From the NCBI GenBank assembly GCA_963082975.1, contig OY720345.1:14286491-14350490 (forward strand): 64,000 nucleotides of DNA, given 5' to 3'. This document shows, one piece after another, positions 43,776 to 55,951 of the stretch. The first letter of the stretch is position 1. Every line of letters begins with the position of its first letter. The DNA comes from Labia minor. Lineage: Eukaryota; Arthropoda; Insecta; Dermaptera; Spongiphoridae. The position numbers and the translations under genes are program-made. The notes below the pieces were generated by a model, which saw only the letters and a program-made list of their open reading frames with translations, was not told where the DNA came from and ran no database searches.

Positions 43776-44726
43776 TATACTTCTATAATGATGGAAAATT
43801 GTAATATTATAAATTAAATATAAATTAATATAATATTATTTATTTGATTTGATTTATTTTTGTTATAAAATAATTGAAATAGTCTCGGTAATATCTATCT
43901 ATATAAATATATATATATATATACTTATTAAATATATATTTTAACTCAAAAGAGCCAATGAGCAAATATATATATATATATATAATAGCCAATAGCGTTT
44001 TTGGTGCAAATTTTCCTTTGATCATTTTGAAGTATAATGATGTGGTGATATATCATTTGGGGGATTAATTAACAAAAAGTAGAAGAGTGAGTGAGAGAGA
44101 GGGGAAGTCTCTCTAATTAATGGCTGCTGTTGTGGCTTCGCTTGTCGTCGAGGTCAATTGGCGTTCCTTAAGAGAGAGAGAGAGAGAAGGTGGGGAAGGG
44201 GATTAAGGGAATGGTGGGTGGTGGAAGTGGGGTGGGGGGTTCCTATTCTTTTCTCCTCTCCTTGTAAATAATCGATTTAATGACCGTGAGGCAGACATGT
44301 CCAGCCATTGCTGACCAACGACATATTTTCTAATTCAATCTGCTGCCCTCTCTTCCTGACCCTCACCCCCCCCCCTCCGCCTTCCCTCCTCTTCACGGTT
44401 TCTCCCTTCTCTATTGATCTGCCAAATCAATACAATAGACACAGAACGCCATCCCCTCCGTAGTGTTGGTCGTCTCTCTTTGATTCATGCAAAAACTAGA
44501 TCGCTAATCAATCCCAACTGAACAATGAATACCTTCAGTTGCACTTGACATGCGTTTATTTTTTTTTTATTTTTTTTTTTTTTTAATCTTTATATACAAT
44601 CATGCCATTCATTCTTTTACATATTCCGAAAGATTCTATGATAAATTATCATTAGCATTGTACACAATACAAAATATAACAATATACATTTATATTAAAT
44701 AATTTACGAACAAGTGATTCTATCGA
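43776..44726. other. Non-coding stretch with a unique-looking block
   Basis: About 44080-44500 has higher GC and ordinary complexity: TAATTAATGGCTGCTGTTG, CGCTTGTCGTCGAGGTCAAT, GACCGTGAGGCAGACATGTC and CGTAGTGTTGGTCGTCTCTC, broken by GA and CT runs. No second copy here. It could be conserved non-coding host DNA. The rest is AT-rich. Confidence 0.5.
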
Positions 44727-45510
44727 AATCAATCTACTTACACACAACAACAACATTATTTTAATTCTTTATATTCTCTGCCAGCACCATTAAATTCAAT
44801 TCTCTCCTAATTTCATTTCTTATCTAATTTTTTATTATTCTACGATTGATTTTTTTTTTCATTTCATACATTTTTCCTAACGTGAGATAAGTCGATTGAT
44901 GGAGTAAAAATCACGTAATCGGGATTCGATAATAACTGACGATTTTGGTTTAGGCTTCTCTGACTTGTGGAGGTTCTATTTTAAAGAAGGTTCTTGAAAA
45001 GATGATAATCTCTAGGAGAAAGATCAGAAGAGTATCTATTTGCACACAACATCAACATTCTTCTAATTCTTCCTATTCTATGCCAGCACCATCAAATTCA
45101 ATTCTCTCCTAATTTCATTCCTTATCTAATTTTTTTATTATTCTACGATGGATTTTTTTTTCAATATTCTTTCTTTTTTCATTCATCTTAACCTCTAATA
45201 AAGATTATCATCATACACCTAAATATAACCATTACTGTTATAATTGATTATTATTAATACATCGGTTGTAAGAAAAGTTTTTCAGGTTTTAGGGGGTTAA
45301 TAATAGTCGTTCATATTAGTTAGAAATAAGCTCCATCCGATTCAATACACTTTTCTTAACGTGAGATAAGTCGATTAATGGAGTAAAAATCACGTGATCG
45401 GGACTCGATAATAACTGACGATTGTGGTTTAGGCTTTCCTGACTTGTTGAGGTTCTGTTTTAAAGAAAGTTGTCTAGGTTCTTGAAAAAATTATAGGAGA
45501 AAGATCTGAA
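44727..45510. repeat. Imperfect direct duplication covering a mariner end
   Basis: Two blocks occur twice in the same order. CTGCCAGCACCATTAAATTC to TTATTATTCTACGAT at about 44727-44850 recurs at 45042-45155. ACGTGAGATAAGTCGATTGA to CTTGAAAA at about 44879-45000 recurs at 45359-45490. In the first copy the blocks are almost adjacent; in the second they are 180 bp further apart, because the mariner end is kept. So the first copy is a duplication with an internal deletion. Confidence 0.82.
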
Positions 45511-46070
45511 GAGTATGGTGGGAGAGGCATAATTTTGTGATATCTAGTTCAATTAATTTTCGGATGGAGACCTGTGAAACGTGGAGTCGGACGTTATCGT
45601 ATAAGAGGACCCCGCTTCTGTTTATCAATACTAAGGTCTGCTGACGTAATTTTCTGAACATTTGGTCGATTATTTGATAGTAGGTCTTTGCTTGAATAAT
45701 GGACTGGTCAGTTTTTAAAAGGTTGTAGTGGATGATACCAAACCGTAACCATATTTTTATTTATTATTTTAGTTTTAATCTTGGAGAACTGCTTGAGATG
45801 CTTAGTTTTGTCCTACCCTTTTGAAGATCCATAGAATCATGCAGAGCAAAGAAGTACAAATCTCGAAATGTGAAGATTTTTGTCGATCATTTAAATTTTC
45901 CATTTATCAAGCTTTTTCATTTTTCCATTGTGCTTTAAACTACCCAAAAAAGCTGTATAGCTAACGTTAAGTTGTTCTACCGGGCATCGATCTGTTTTAG
46001 ATGGTTAAGCTTCTCCAAGACTCTTGAAATCGTATGCAACGTACTCATATCAAATCTTGTAAAACGTTCA
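45262..46070 (-). pseudogene. Decayed mariner transposase (type 6)
   Basis: On the minus strand, scattered frames give, in order: TLHTISRVLEKLNHLKQIDA (HTH-to-linker region, about 46030), FGIIHY-like text at about 45740, ADLSIDKQKRGPLI, the NVRLHVSQ stretch (degraded from DNARPHVS, second catalytic Asp, about 45580), MPLPPYSSDLSPI (third catalytic region, about 45530) and RDFYSINRLISR then EKCIESDGAYF (C-terminus, about 45350). The ending TCGGTTGTAAGAAAAGTTTT near 45262 resembles a mariner terminal repeat. Many frameshifts and stops, so it is old and dead. Confidence 0.8.
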
Positions 46071-47780
46071 TTCCTACTTAATATTTAGATCTCATTATTT
46101 ATTTAATTAATTTAATAAAAAATTCATTTGAAATGATGTAAAACACATATTACTTCTATCAACTTACTTTTATTATCTTTTACATATAGAAAATATATGT
46201 ATAATAATAAATTTCAAAGCGGTTTAGCTTAATTCATTAAAAAAAGAGGCTCAAGAAGTTTTACTTTTGTAATATTGTTGATAATTGTGCCCTTAAAGTA
46301 ACATTATATCCAATTAAATAAAAATGAGTTTGAATAAATGATATTAATAATAATATTAATAACAATATAATACAGGGTTTGAATTATAAAAAATAATATT
46401 ATATTTAATTAAGAAAAAGAGAGATAAATATTATTGGTATAACATAATAAAAATTAAAATTAAAAATAAAATGAAAATAAGAAATGAAAAAATGAGACAA
46501 AATAGAGAGAAGGAAATACATAAATAAATAAGGTTTATTTTATGAAAAATGAACAGAATTCTGATGTTTGCTTAAGTTACCAAAATCTAATTCGAATGGG
46601 TTTTCTTAAATTATTCTAATGATAATTTGTCTGGTTGTTTGATGATTATAGATTCTATTATAATCCCAAACCATCAATATGGAAATTTCGTATTTTTTAT
46701 AATCCCCCCTTCTATTCGATGTTCTCCACCCACTTTCCGACCCACCAAAGAGGAATCAATCATAATGGTAGGAGAAGAAGAATATCGGTTTGACCTTTCG
46801 CTCTTAGTCATGGTTTACATATAATAAAAAATGCACTGACGATTTTTCGTTTTTTGATCAATAATTTCTATTGAGTATAGTGAAAAAGACAGAGAGTCAG
46901 TAGGGGGAATTATTTTCAATAAGTGTTATCAAAAATAAAAAAAAAACAAATAAAATAATGAAAAAATAACTCTTTTAAAACGTTATTAGAAAATATAAAT
47001 GATTAGTAACAAATTTTTGTATTTTTTTTTTTAATTTTTATTCATTAAAAAAAAATTTTAAGTCTATTTAACAAAATTATTTTACCATTTTTATAAACTA
47101 AAACTAATGTATTCCCCAGTTATAATTTTAGTACAAATTCTTGTTCATCAATCCATATTAAGTAATTAATATTGATAAATCAATTATCAATCAATTATGT
47201 TTTTTATTTCCTTTTTATTTTATGGGTAAAAGTTATATTACAATATTACAGGTATTTACAAAGGTTTCATTAAACCTTTAATTTGTTCGGTATATAATGA
47301 TACATTTTAATTTTAAGTTTACTATAAAACAAAATCAATGATCAATCTTTTTTTTTTTCTGGGATCAATTTATTATAAATATTTATTTTTATATAATAAA
47401 AGTAATATACATTTTAAATATTTATTTCTGAAAATCACAATTTAAATTTCAATATATACTAACAAGTTAATTTGAATTTTTAAAATATTAATGTTTTAAT
47501 GTAATCTTTTTGCCTATACAAATAATGATTTCTGATCTAGGTAAGAGACCAAAGATTTAATAATAATTATTTTTAATTAATTTAAAATATTATCAAAAGT
47601 TTGCAAATGCATAATAATTATATCTGTATAGATACAAACTGGAAAATACTTATTTTATTTAGTAAAAACTTAAAAATTAAAAATATAGAATTGAAATATT
47701 TATTTATAGAAAACTAAAACTTAATTTATTTCTTATTTTTTTTCATAAATAGTAGAAAATAAATAGTACAAAGTTTATTC
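46071..47780. other. AT-rich non-coding stretch
   Basis: No gene. A small block at about 46700-46830 (CCCACTTTCCGACCCACC, GAGGAATCAATCATAATGG) has higher complexity. The frame over it (46627-46824) has no recognisable domain. Confidence 0.55.
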
Positions 47781-48331
47781 CAGGGGTCGGCAAACTTTTT
47801 TAGGAAAGGGCCAAATATAAAAATTTTAAATATATATTTTACTGTCCTAACGAAGAATCTAATAAAAATAAATTTTAAATTAAATAGTAAAATTTGCATT
47901 AATGTGATGAATGTAATTGTTTTGTGTGAGATATTATTTTACTATAATTGGGTACAAAGTTAGTACTTACTATAATTAAAGTTGTTTGCAAATGGTCATC
48001 TGTTAATAATGATGATCTGTATTGCAATTTTGTATACTTCATTTTCGAAAATGACTTTTCACATTGGTATGCACTTTCAAATACAGAAATAAACACTAAT
48101 GCTTTTGATTTTAATTGACCGTAATCATTCTCGGAAAGATATTCATACCTTTGAACTTCGTTTTTATTGTGTCATCATTTTGCAGATTAATAACTGAAGT
48201 TCGTCAGAGGATTTTGAAATATGGATATTTCTTTTGCATTTGCATAAAAAATGACAATATTTATCAGCGGGCCAAATAAAAATAGAAGGCGGGCCGGATT
48301 TGGCCCGAGGGCCGTAGTATGCCGACCCCTG
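47781..48331 (-). mobile_element. hAT element, deletion derivative, with 8-bp target duplication
   Basis: Ends CAGGGGTCGGCAAACTTTTT and, inverted, CAGGGGTCGGCATACTACGG, followed inward by GGGCCAAAT and GGGCCAAATAAAAATAG. Flanks are GTTTATTC (47773-47780) and GTTTGTTC (48332-48339), an 8-bp duplication with one change. These ends match the widespread hAT group that includes SPIN/Charlie-like elements. Length 551 bp against about 3 kb for a complete element. Confidence 0.92.
47899..48250 (-). pseudogene. hAT transposase C-terminal (dimerisation) remnant
   Basis: The 65-residue frame reads FISVFESAYQCEKSFSKMKY then TKLQYRSSLLTDDHLQTTL. This is the hAT dimerisation region, whose usual form is a FGS-type motif, CE-x-x-FS-x-MK and R-x-x-LTDEHL. 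Upstream, in other frames, are LINLQNDDTIKTKF-like pieces of the same domain. The zinc finger and catalytic core are absent. Not functional. Confidence 0.9.
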
Positions 48332-48993
48332 GTTTGTTCAATACAAGTATTATAATATAATTATTATTTGTCAAAATTAGGGAAATTAAGAAAAAATCTT
48401 TTACTTTTTTCTACCTATTTAAAAAAATTCCATTCTATTTCTAAGATTATTATATTATATAACTACCAATTGTATCACCAATGTTTTTTCATTTATTTTT
48501 TGTTTTTCTCTTTGAGAAGAATATTTTTTTTATATTAAATCATTGTTCCTCTTCTTTTCTGTAAAAATGGAGTCAAATTTCATTTTAAGTTATTTTTTTT
48601 TGGGATCTACTTTAAATAAATATTAATAAATAACTTTTAGTTCATCAGCCCCTTAAAAAAAATATTTAATAAAAGCAGAAGGCATAGAAAGAGTGAGGGT
48701 CAACTCTCTGACCCGAAAATATTATAATTCCCACTAATAATAACACAATAAACCTCTCATTTCTTTTTAACGACAATTTTTTTTTTTTTTTTTTTTATTA
48801 TTATTCTATATATAATTTGTTCGTCCATCCGCAAATGAATAGCCATTTGTTGCTGTTGTCTATTATTTTCCGGTCATGTTTATTGTTGAATTGTCCGTTT
48901 GTTTGACCGCAAAGTGATGGCAATTTGCGGCTATCTATAAGAAAAATGTAATACCTGAAATGAATTAGTGAGGTGGGAGGGGGGGGGGGCTGG

Positions 48994-49025
<32 letters not shown>

Positions 49026-49413
49026 AGAGAGATGAGTGAGAAGGAAAAATATAAAAAATATTTCATCTAGAATGAAATTAAACAGATGGCTTGATGGACA
49101 GGCGGATCTATTTTTGTTGTCGCTTAGAACAAAACAAAATGTATAACGATAAAAAAAATAAAAAATAAAAATATCCCTAGAAATCTAACGAACAAATGAA
49201 AAACCACAAAGTGAGAAAGCAAGTGATGGTTTACAATGGTTTAGTGGGTTAGGTAGGGGATGACAAAATGAAAACATTACAATATATATTAGACAGATAT
49301 TAAAATCAGTTGGTTTATTATAGGTATATATAAGTATTATAGAAAATATTCCCACAAAATTCCTTTTCTTCTTCCGACTAGAATATAAATTTTTTTAATT
49401 TTCTTTTTCTTTT
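48332..49413. other. Non-coding stretch with simple repeats and a moderate-GC block
   Basis: About 48820-48960 (GAATAGCCATTTGTTGCTGT, GATGGCAATTTGCGGC) has ordinary complexity. It is followed by a G tract and a GA run near 48980-49030, then A-rich sequence. No gene. Confidence 0.5.
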
Positions 49414-49947
49414 TTACTATCTCAACAGAGAACGAACGTATTGTGATCATGAAAATTTTCGATGTCGCGATTTTGATGGTTTTATACGTTTTAAAGGTAC
49501 ATGAGTCATTTTCAACTAAAGAAATTGGTACACGGGTATTATTCATAATTCGTAGATTTTTATCTACTTTTGAGAAATGTAGCTCTTTCGAATTACCTAC
49601 CACGATTTCATTTTTTTTTGTTTCCTCTAAACTTCCCGTAAAAATAAAGAAATATATTTGATAGTTTTTCAAATGATTAAAAATTGTTTAAAACTGCTTT
49701 ATATATAGAATTTCAGCTTGATTGAATCGCTGAATGTATCTGAATTAATTTTTTAAATTTTTTAACACCTTGACTGGCAATCACGCGCCAGCATGTGACG
49801 TGGTGTCATCTACAAAGAGTCAAACCCGGGCTGGTTTAATAAATATTATTTATTAATTTTAATTTATAATTTAATTTAATTTAAATATAATATGTATATG
49901 TTAATCCAATTCAAATTTGCGAAATAATCGAGTGAAGACAATCCAGA
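49414..49947 (-). mobile_element. Family A copy, strongly diverged
   Basis: On the minus strand it starts CTGGATTGTCTTCACTCG and GATTATTTCGC and ends near CATGATCACAATACG. The CA microsatellite and its neighbour block are deleted (GAGTCATTTTCAACTAAAGA). It has the most changes of any copy, so it is the oldest, or a separate subfamily. Confidence 0.85.
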
Positions 49948-50012
49948 TTTTTTTAATGAAATTTTTAAATACACAAAATTATTAATGGAGATTAAGTTAT
50001 TTTTTAACAATA

Positions 50013-50050
<38 letters not shown>

Positions 50051-51006
50051 GAAATTCTCGTTTTAATAAGTCTTTGGGTTGATTTTATAGATTTAGTTCT
50101 TTTTTTTGTATGAATTTTTTTTTAATTAAAATAATTATTAATTAATCCACAAATTACAATAAATATTAAAGAATATTACAAACAAAATTTTTTTTAATAA
50201 TTCACGTGTCTTTTAAATTTGTCTTTGGATAAGAAAGTAAGTATAGAGAAATGTGTATATACACACTTAAATTGCCATATACTCATATATAAATACATAT
50301 TACCTAGTATAAAAAGAAGAATATTATTATCTATTGATTTGTTTTTTTTTTTTAAATACTGAATGGCCGCTTAATGAATTTACAAATTTTATAATAACAG
50401 TTGAATTACTCCTTCATAATATTTCATTTGAATAGTTAATATAAATATATATCACATCCCTTCCATTATATCTTATTTTCATTATTATTATTATTATTAT
50501 TCAGAATTCAAAATATAAATATATAAGAGCTCGGCGGCAATAAAAAAGTCAATAGATATTCATGTAAAAAATCCATTAAATATATATATAATTGTAGATC
50601 TTGTATTCATGTGGTATATAAATACCATTTTTAACTTAGTTAAATACAAAAGAATAAGGGGTTGGAGATATGGTAAGGGAGGAGTTAGGAGAAAAATATC
50701 GTAACTCTATCTCTTGTTTTCATGTTTAAAATATAATAGAATAATAGTGATTTTATGTTGATTTTATAATGAAATATATATTGTTAAATTGTATTTATAT
50801 GTATGGTGGTGTAGGTTGAAAGGGGAAGGGGAAAGTACTGCAGATTAGCAGCAACTCATTGGAAAACATGTTAACCAATGAAATGTTTGTTAAAAATATA
50901 AAACAAAAAATGTGTATTGAAAATAAACAAAAATTATATTTAAATACGTTTGATAAATAAAACATTAAATTTATATCTCTTTACAAATTTATTGATTATT
51001 TATATA

Positions 51007-51055
<49 letters not shown>

Positions 51056-51233
51056 AAATATAAAATAATATATTATAATATAGTAAAATATAAAATAAAT
51101 GCATTTTTGAATTTAAAAAAATCCTTATCGACACCATCTATTAATATTTTATAAATTCTGTATTTTATATAAATACAATTTTTTATATTCTAATGTTATA
51201 TGGAGCCAGAAAAATAAAAATAATAACTTGAAG
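49948..51233. other. AT-rich non-coding stretch with TA runs
   Basis: TA runs at 50018-50045 and 51011-51049, an ATT run near 50480. No gene. Confidence 0.6.
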
Positions 51234-51425
51234 AATGGTAAAAATTTAATAACAAATTGTATGAACTTTATCCATCACCAATCAGAAAAATTCATAAAAT
51301 CAAGAAGGTTAAGGTGAAAGTGACACGTATACCGTATGGATGAAGAAAGTAATGAAAAATTTGTTATAGGGAAACCAATTGGGAAATGCCAGATGTAAGG
51401 AAATTGTAAGAGGATAGTAATTGAA
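51234..51425 (+). mobile_element. Non-LTR retrotransposon tail, ancient relic
   Basis: Translated pieces in shifting frames: LYPSPIRKIHKIKK, then RMDEESNEKFVIGKPIGKC. This fits the RT-downstream tail (normally ELYxSPNIIRxIKSRRLRWxGHVARM and later GKPxGKRPxGRPRxRW) of the class seen at 14085, but is much more diverged and probably a different family. The minus-strand open frame over it is a shadow. Confidence 0.65.
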
Positions 51426-51499
51426 AGGAGATTGCATTGGGAATGTGTGGTTATACTTTCCTCACATACCATATAAATAGATAAAATATTATATTATAG

Positions 51500-52105
51500 T
51501 TTTTTACCGACCGACGATAGTAAGGGAGGTATTGTTTTCACACCAAATTTCACATGTGGAGATTTTTACATATCTCCACGAATCATGCATTTTCTTAACA
51601 GAAAAAAGTATTTTTAGCATGATGTCTGTCCGTCCGTCCGTCCGTCCGTCCGTATAGATGTGTAATTTGGTATATTTACTTAATGCATCAGTGGGATGAA
51701 TTGATCAACTTTTGGTGCAAATCCGGAAACCGGAAGTGGTAGTATTAGCGATCGACGATAGGAAGAGAAGGGTTATTTTCACACCAAATTTCACATGAGG
51801 AGATTTTTTACATATCACCACGAATCATGCACTTTGTATTGGTTTTATCCTCGAGAAAAATCATATTTATTAGTTTTTTCTTGATTTAAAATTATATGAC
51901 GTCATCCAGCCATTCATGACGTCAGAGCCTGGTCTTACATATATATTATAAATAAAATAAAATTAAAAATATTTATGTTATATCCATATGTGTTTTTATT
52001 ACATTAATAGATATATTAAAATTATTTGAAATTGTTTCTGTAACTGGAAATTAATTTATTTCAAAACGTCGGTCGGTTCGGACCTGGCCACAGGTCAACT
52101 TATTT
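51500..52105 (-). mobile_element. Family C copy, nearly full length
   Basis: On the plus strand it runs from TTTTTACCGACCGACGATAG to CGTCGGTCGGTTCGGACC and GGCCACAGGTCAACTTATTT. Both tandem 3' modules are present, with a GTCC microsatellite at about 51627-51652. The CAGCTTGAACGGCTCAACCG block after it is deleted. Two CRE-like TGACGTCA at 51898 and 51917. Together with 16625 it defines the family. Confidence 0.93.
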
Positions 52106-52248
52106 TCTATTATAGAATCCTTAATTAATTGTTTTGTAGGGAAATTGAACAATATTGACATTCTAAATATGTTCCTTGAATCTGACATTTTATCAGAAAA
52201 AAATCAATTAATATGATAAAGAAATATATTAACCTGTTTTTTCTGTTT

Positions 52249-52853
52249 TTTACTATCTCGTAGAGATAGTATTGCGATCACGAAAATTTTCAATGTTGAG
52301 ATTTTGATGTTTTTATACGTTTTGAAGGTTCCTGAATCATTTTCACTAAGGTTGAGAAAAATGTCTGTGTGTGTATGTGTGTGTGTGTGTGTATGTATGT
52401 AGACAAGATTGCGCAAAAACGGTTTGAGCTAGAATAATGAAATTTGGTATACGGGCATTATTCAAAATTCGTAGTTTTCTATCAACTTTTGAGAAATGTG
52501 GCTCATCCGGAAGAGGGTCATTACTTACAACGTTTTATTTTTTTTCCTCTAAAGTGACCGTAAATATAAAGATATATGTTTGATAATTTTTCACATGATT
52601 AATAATTGTATAAAACTGCTATATATAGAATTTCAGCTTGATTGAATCACTGAAAGTACCAGAATTAATTTTTTAACACTGCAAATCTCACGCGCCAACA
52701 CGTGCGATGATGCCATCAATAAAAAGCCAAACATGCACTGGTTTAATATTTATTATTTATAATTTATAATTAATTAAATTTAATTTAAATATAATATATT
52801 ATGTTATTTAATCCAATTCAAATTGCGAGATAGTCGAGTGGAGACACTCCAGC
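52249..52853 (-). mobile_element. Family A copy, full length, head-to-head with the next
   Basis: On the minus strand it runs from CTGGAGTGTCTCCACTCG to the 3' hairpin, read on the plus strand as ACTATCTCGTAGAGATAGTATTGCG-type sequence with a changed loop. Microsatellite GTGTGTATGTGTGTGTGTGT at about 52366. Its 5' end faces the 5' end of the copy at 52900 across 46 bp. Confidence 0.93.
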
Positions 52854-52899
52854 TTATTTTTTTTTTTATATTTTTTTTTATATAAGATTTACAAAAAAT

Positions 52900-53494
52900 C
52901 TGGAGTGTCTCCACTCGATATCTCGCATTTTGAATTGGATTAAATAACATATATTATATTTAAATGAAATTTAATGAATTAAATTATAAATTAAAATTAA
53001 TAAATAATATTTATTAAACCAGCGCATGTTTCGCTCTTTGTTGATGACACCACGTCACGTGCTCTCGCGTGATTTGCAGTGTTAAAAAATTAATTCTAGT
53101 ACTCTATCAGTGAATCAATGAAAAGCTGAAATTCTATATATAGCAGTTTTATACAATTTTCTATCATGTGAAAACTATCAAACATATATCTTTATTTTTA
53201 CGGTCAGTTTAGAGGAAAAAAAATGAAAACGTGGTAAGTAATGACCTCCTGCCGGATGAGCTACATTTATCAAAAGTTGATAGAGAACTACGAATTTTGA
53301 AAAATGCCCGTGTACCAAATTACATTATTCTAGCTCATACCGTTTTTACGTAATCTGTTTACATACACACAGAGAGACATTTTTCTCAACCTTAGTGAAA
53401 ATGACTCAGGAACCTTCAAAACGTATAAAACCTTCAAAATCAGGACATCGAAAATTCTCGTGATCGCAATACTATCTCTGGCGAGATAGTAAAA
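52900..53494 (+). mobile_element. Family A copy, full length, head-to-head with the previous
   Basis: From CTGGAGTGTCTCCACTCG, with a small deletion in the subterminal motif (ATATCTCGC for ACTATCTCGC), to the perfect 3' hairpin ACTATCTCTGGCGAGATAGT and AAAAA. The microsatellite is reduced to ACATACACACAGAGAGACAT. With 52249-52853 it makes a 1.25-kb palindrome. Confidence 0.93.
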
Positions 53495-55650
53495 AGCAAA
53501 TAAAATTCATTACTTTGAAGTGTTATTATCGTTAAGTATTTATCGAGTGAGAAGTTAAACCTTTGTTTATAATATATTAGCACATTATTATCCACCAAAC
53601 ATTCCATCCTCTGGAATATTTTGCTTTATAAACAAACAAAAAAAAAAGCAAAATAACTGGTGAACAAGCTAAACTACTACATCAATTTTTTTTTTGACAT
53701 TTAAATGTGTATAAAGAAAAATAATTAAATTCACGTTATCTCATAATTTCTACCATCCCATTTATTTTAATATTTATATTAATGCATTAAGTCATTTACT
53801 TTTAAATCCCTACTTGTATAATTACATATATATAATGATAATTAAAATGTTTGATTAATTAATGATTGGTGGATGTAAAAAGTTAATGTCTTTGTATTCT
53901 GTGTGTTTATGAATAATCATAGGAAACGGTGATATTATTATGTAATATAAAATATTTAGTTTTTTTATATATTTTTCAATTTAGATATCGAAAAGAAAAT
54001 TTAATTTTTGTTTTAAAATAGGATTTTAATCTTGAGTTTAACAAAATAATAATAATAATAATAATAATAATAATCATCATCATCATTAAGTTTTCAAATA
54101 TTTCTAATTCAGAAAGACATTGGTTCAAGTTCAAATTTATTAATATTAAAATGTCTCAATTTTTAAAAGAAGATAAGAAAAATATAATTAGATCTCTAAT
54201 TTTATGAGACAGGAACATTCCAATTAAATTTAATGTAGTCTTAAATATAATAATAAGTATAATAATCGTATGTGTGTATGATTATTATTTAAATGGAGTG
54301 ACTCTAAGTACATTCATTAAAACAATTAACCATCTTAATAATATTATATATAGGAATACATAAGCATTCATTATTCATTATTATTTTTATTAAAAATGTA
54401 TAAAAAATAATAGGTAACCATCCAATGTCTTGTTTTTTATTTTTAAATTATTCTTATAAAAAAAAATTAAGATTTTATTTTAAGATAAAATTCATTTTTT
54501 TTAAATAAAAAAAATGAACAAATAATCAATTATTTTTTTTTTTTTTTTGTTAAGATTGATTAGTAAATTTTATTTAGGGTCTATTTAATATAAATAAAAT
54601 TCAATGAAACATCCATTTTCTTATTTTGTCCACAATGGACTTGGCTCAGGAAATTTGAATAAATAAATTACATTTAAAAATAGTAAAAATATCTCATTTT
54701 GACAAAATTTATTAAAAAGATTTTTAAACGCAAATACATTCCCAATTTAGACATATTTATTTTTGGTGAACATGCTGCATCAAAATTGGTGGGAATATTC
54801 GCAAAATTTTAATTAATTTTTCAAATCATACTGTAGAAAATAAAATAAATACACTTTTTTTTATATTAAACACAGAGAATATCATGAAAATTATATACGA
54901 AAATATCAATTCCATCAGGGGAAAAGGATTATAATGAAGAAAGTTTCAATTTCAAGCATATAAAATTTTATTTCTTATAGATTGTTCGTTAGCCCAATAG
55001 AATCAAATTTTAGTAAAAATTTATTTTGTTAATTAATGAAAGAAATTGCAGAATTTTCTTCAATAAAAAGAAAATGATTATCCGATAACACTCGCTAATA
55101 TTTTAGTAGAAAACTGGACATTTTCCTCATTTGATCGATTTAAAAATAAATCTAGAAATGATCTAAAAATGTAAGAAATTTATAAAATAAAATAATTAGA
55201 AATATGTAATTTATATGAAGTTTTGTTGAAGGTTTATAAAATTTAATAACTATGAAGGAATTTATTATTTTATTTACAATTCATTTCAATAAAATTTGAA
55301 TATCGCACAAATTAGAAATTTTTTCAAGCAAATTAATCCGAAATAAAACTTTATTATTATTAAATTATTTTAATTCAAGATCATCAAATCTTGAAATATA
55401 CCCCTACATGAACAATTCCTAAAAATTTTGGCTTGTTTTGGATTGACATATGCCTTTAATATCACTTAAAAAAAATAAAATAAAAAATATAATTTTAATT
55501 TCTTTGAATCAACGATTGCGGTCATCTATTAAACCATACTCTAATAGCATAAATTAAGAACAATGCCAAAGTTAGGACTGATATTTTAAAATATTTTTAA
55601 ATTATTTATTTTATATACTTTGAAAAATATTAAATACACATTTACATTTA
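53495..55650. other. AT-rich non-coding stretch
   Basis: No gene. An AAT/CAT run at 54045-54085 and a T run near 54530. Nothing else was recognised in over 2 kb. Confidence 0.6.
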
Positions 55651-55941
55651 CAAGGCGCCACACGGCGAGAGGCTAGCGTCGCTGACTCACATTCTCGTGG
55701 TCCCGGATTCAAGACCCGGGCCTGGCAATGGAATTTCTCTAGCTGAGGTTCATGGAACGGAGTCAACCCAGCCTCCGGGATCAACATTGGGAAGCTAATT
55801 GATAAAAAGTAGCGCCTCCGATCACGAAAATCAAGGTAAAGGTTCATAGGACCCGTTCTACTGATCATAGGACACCTCATTGATATAACCGACTTGATAG
55901 GCATTGTCCTTGCGTAGGACGTACAAAAGTCAGAGGTTTTT
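55651..55941 (+). mobile_element. tRNA-headed SINE, complete, with perfect 10-bp target duplication
   Basis: Flanked by TTTACATTTA on both sides (55641-55650 and 55942-55951). The 5' part has a tRNA-like GC-rich head with a candidate A-box (GGCTAGCGTCGCTGA region, about 55671) and a good B-box, GGATTCAAGACCC, at 55705-55717, the internal RNA polymerase III promoter. The body (GAACGGAGTCAACCCAGCCT, AAAAAGTAGCGCCTCCGATC, GATCATAGGACACCTCATTG) is single copy here and ends in a T-rich tail (GAGGTTTTTTTT). The 122-residue minus-strand frame over it is spurious. Confidence 0.9.
55705..55717 (+). promoter_or_regulatory. Pol III B-box of the SINE
   Basis: GGATTCAAGACCC matches the tRNA T-loop/B-box consensus GGTTCGANNCC well and sits about 55 bases from the SINE 5' end, as expected for an internal Pol III promoter. 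Confidence 0.75.
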
Positions 55942-55951
55942 TTTACATTTA

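Noticed and set aside
55651..55730. A genuine tRNA gene at the B-box
   Set aside because: No complete cloverleaf could be drawn, and the sequence continues into a SINE body with target duplications.
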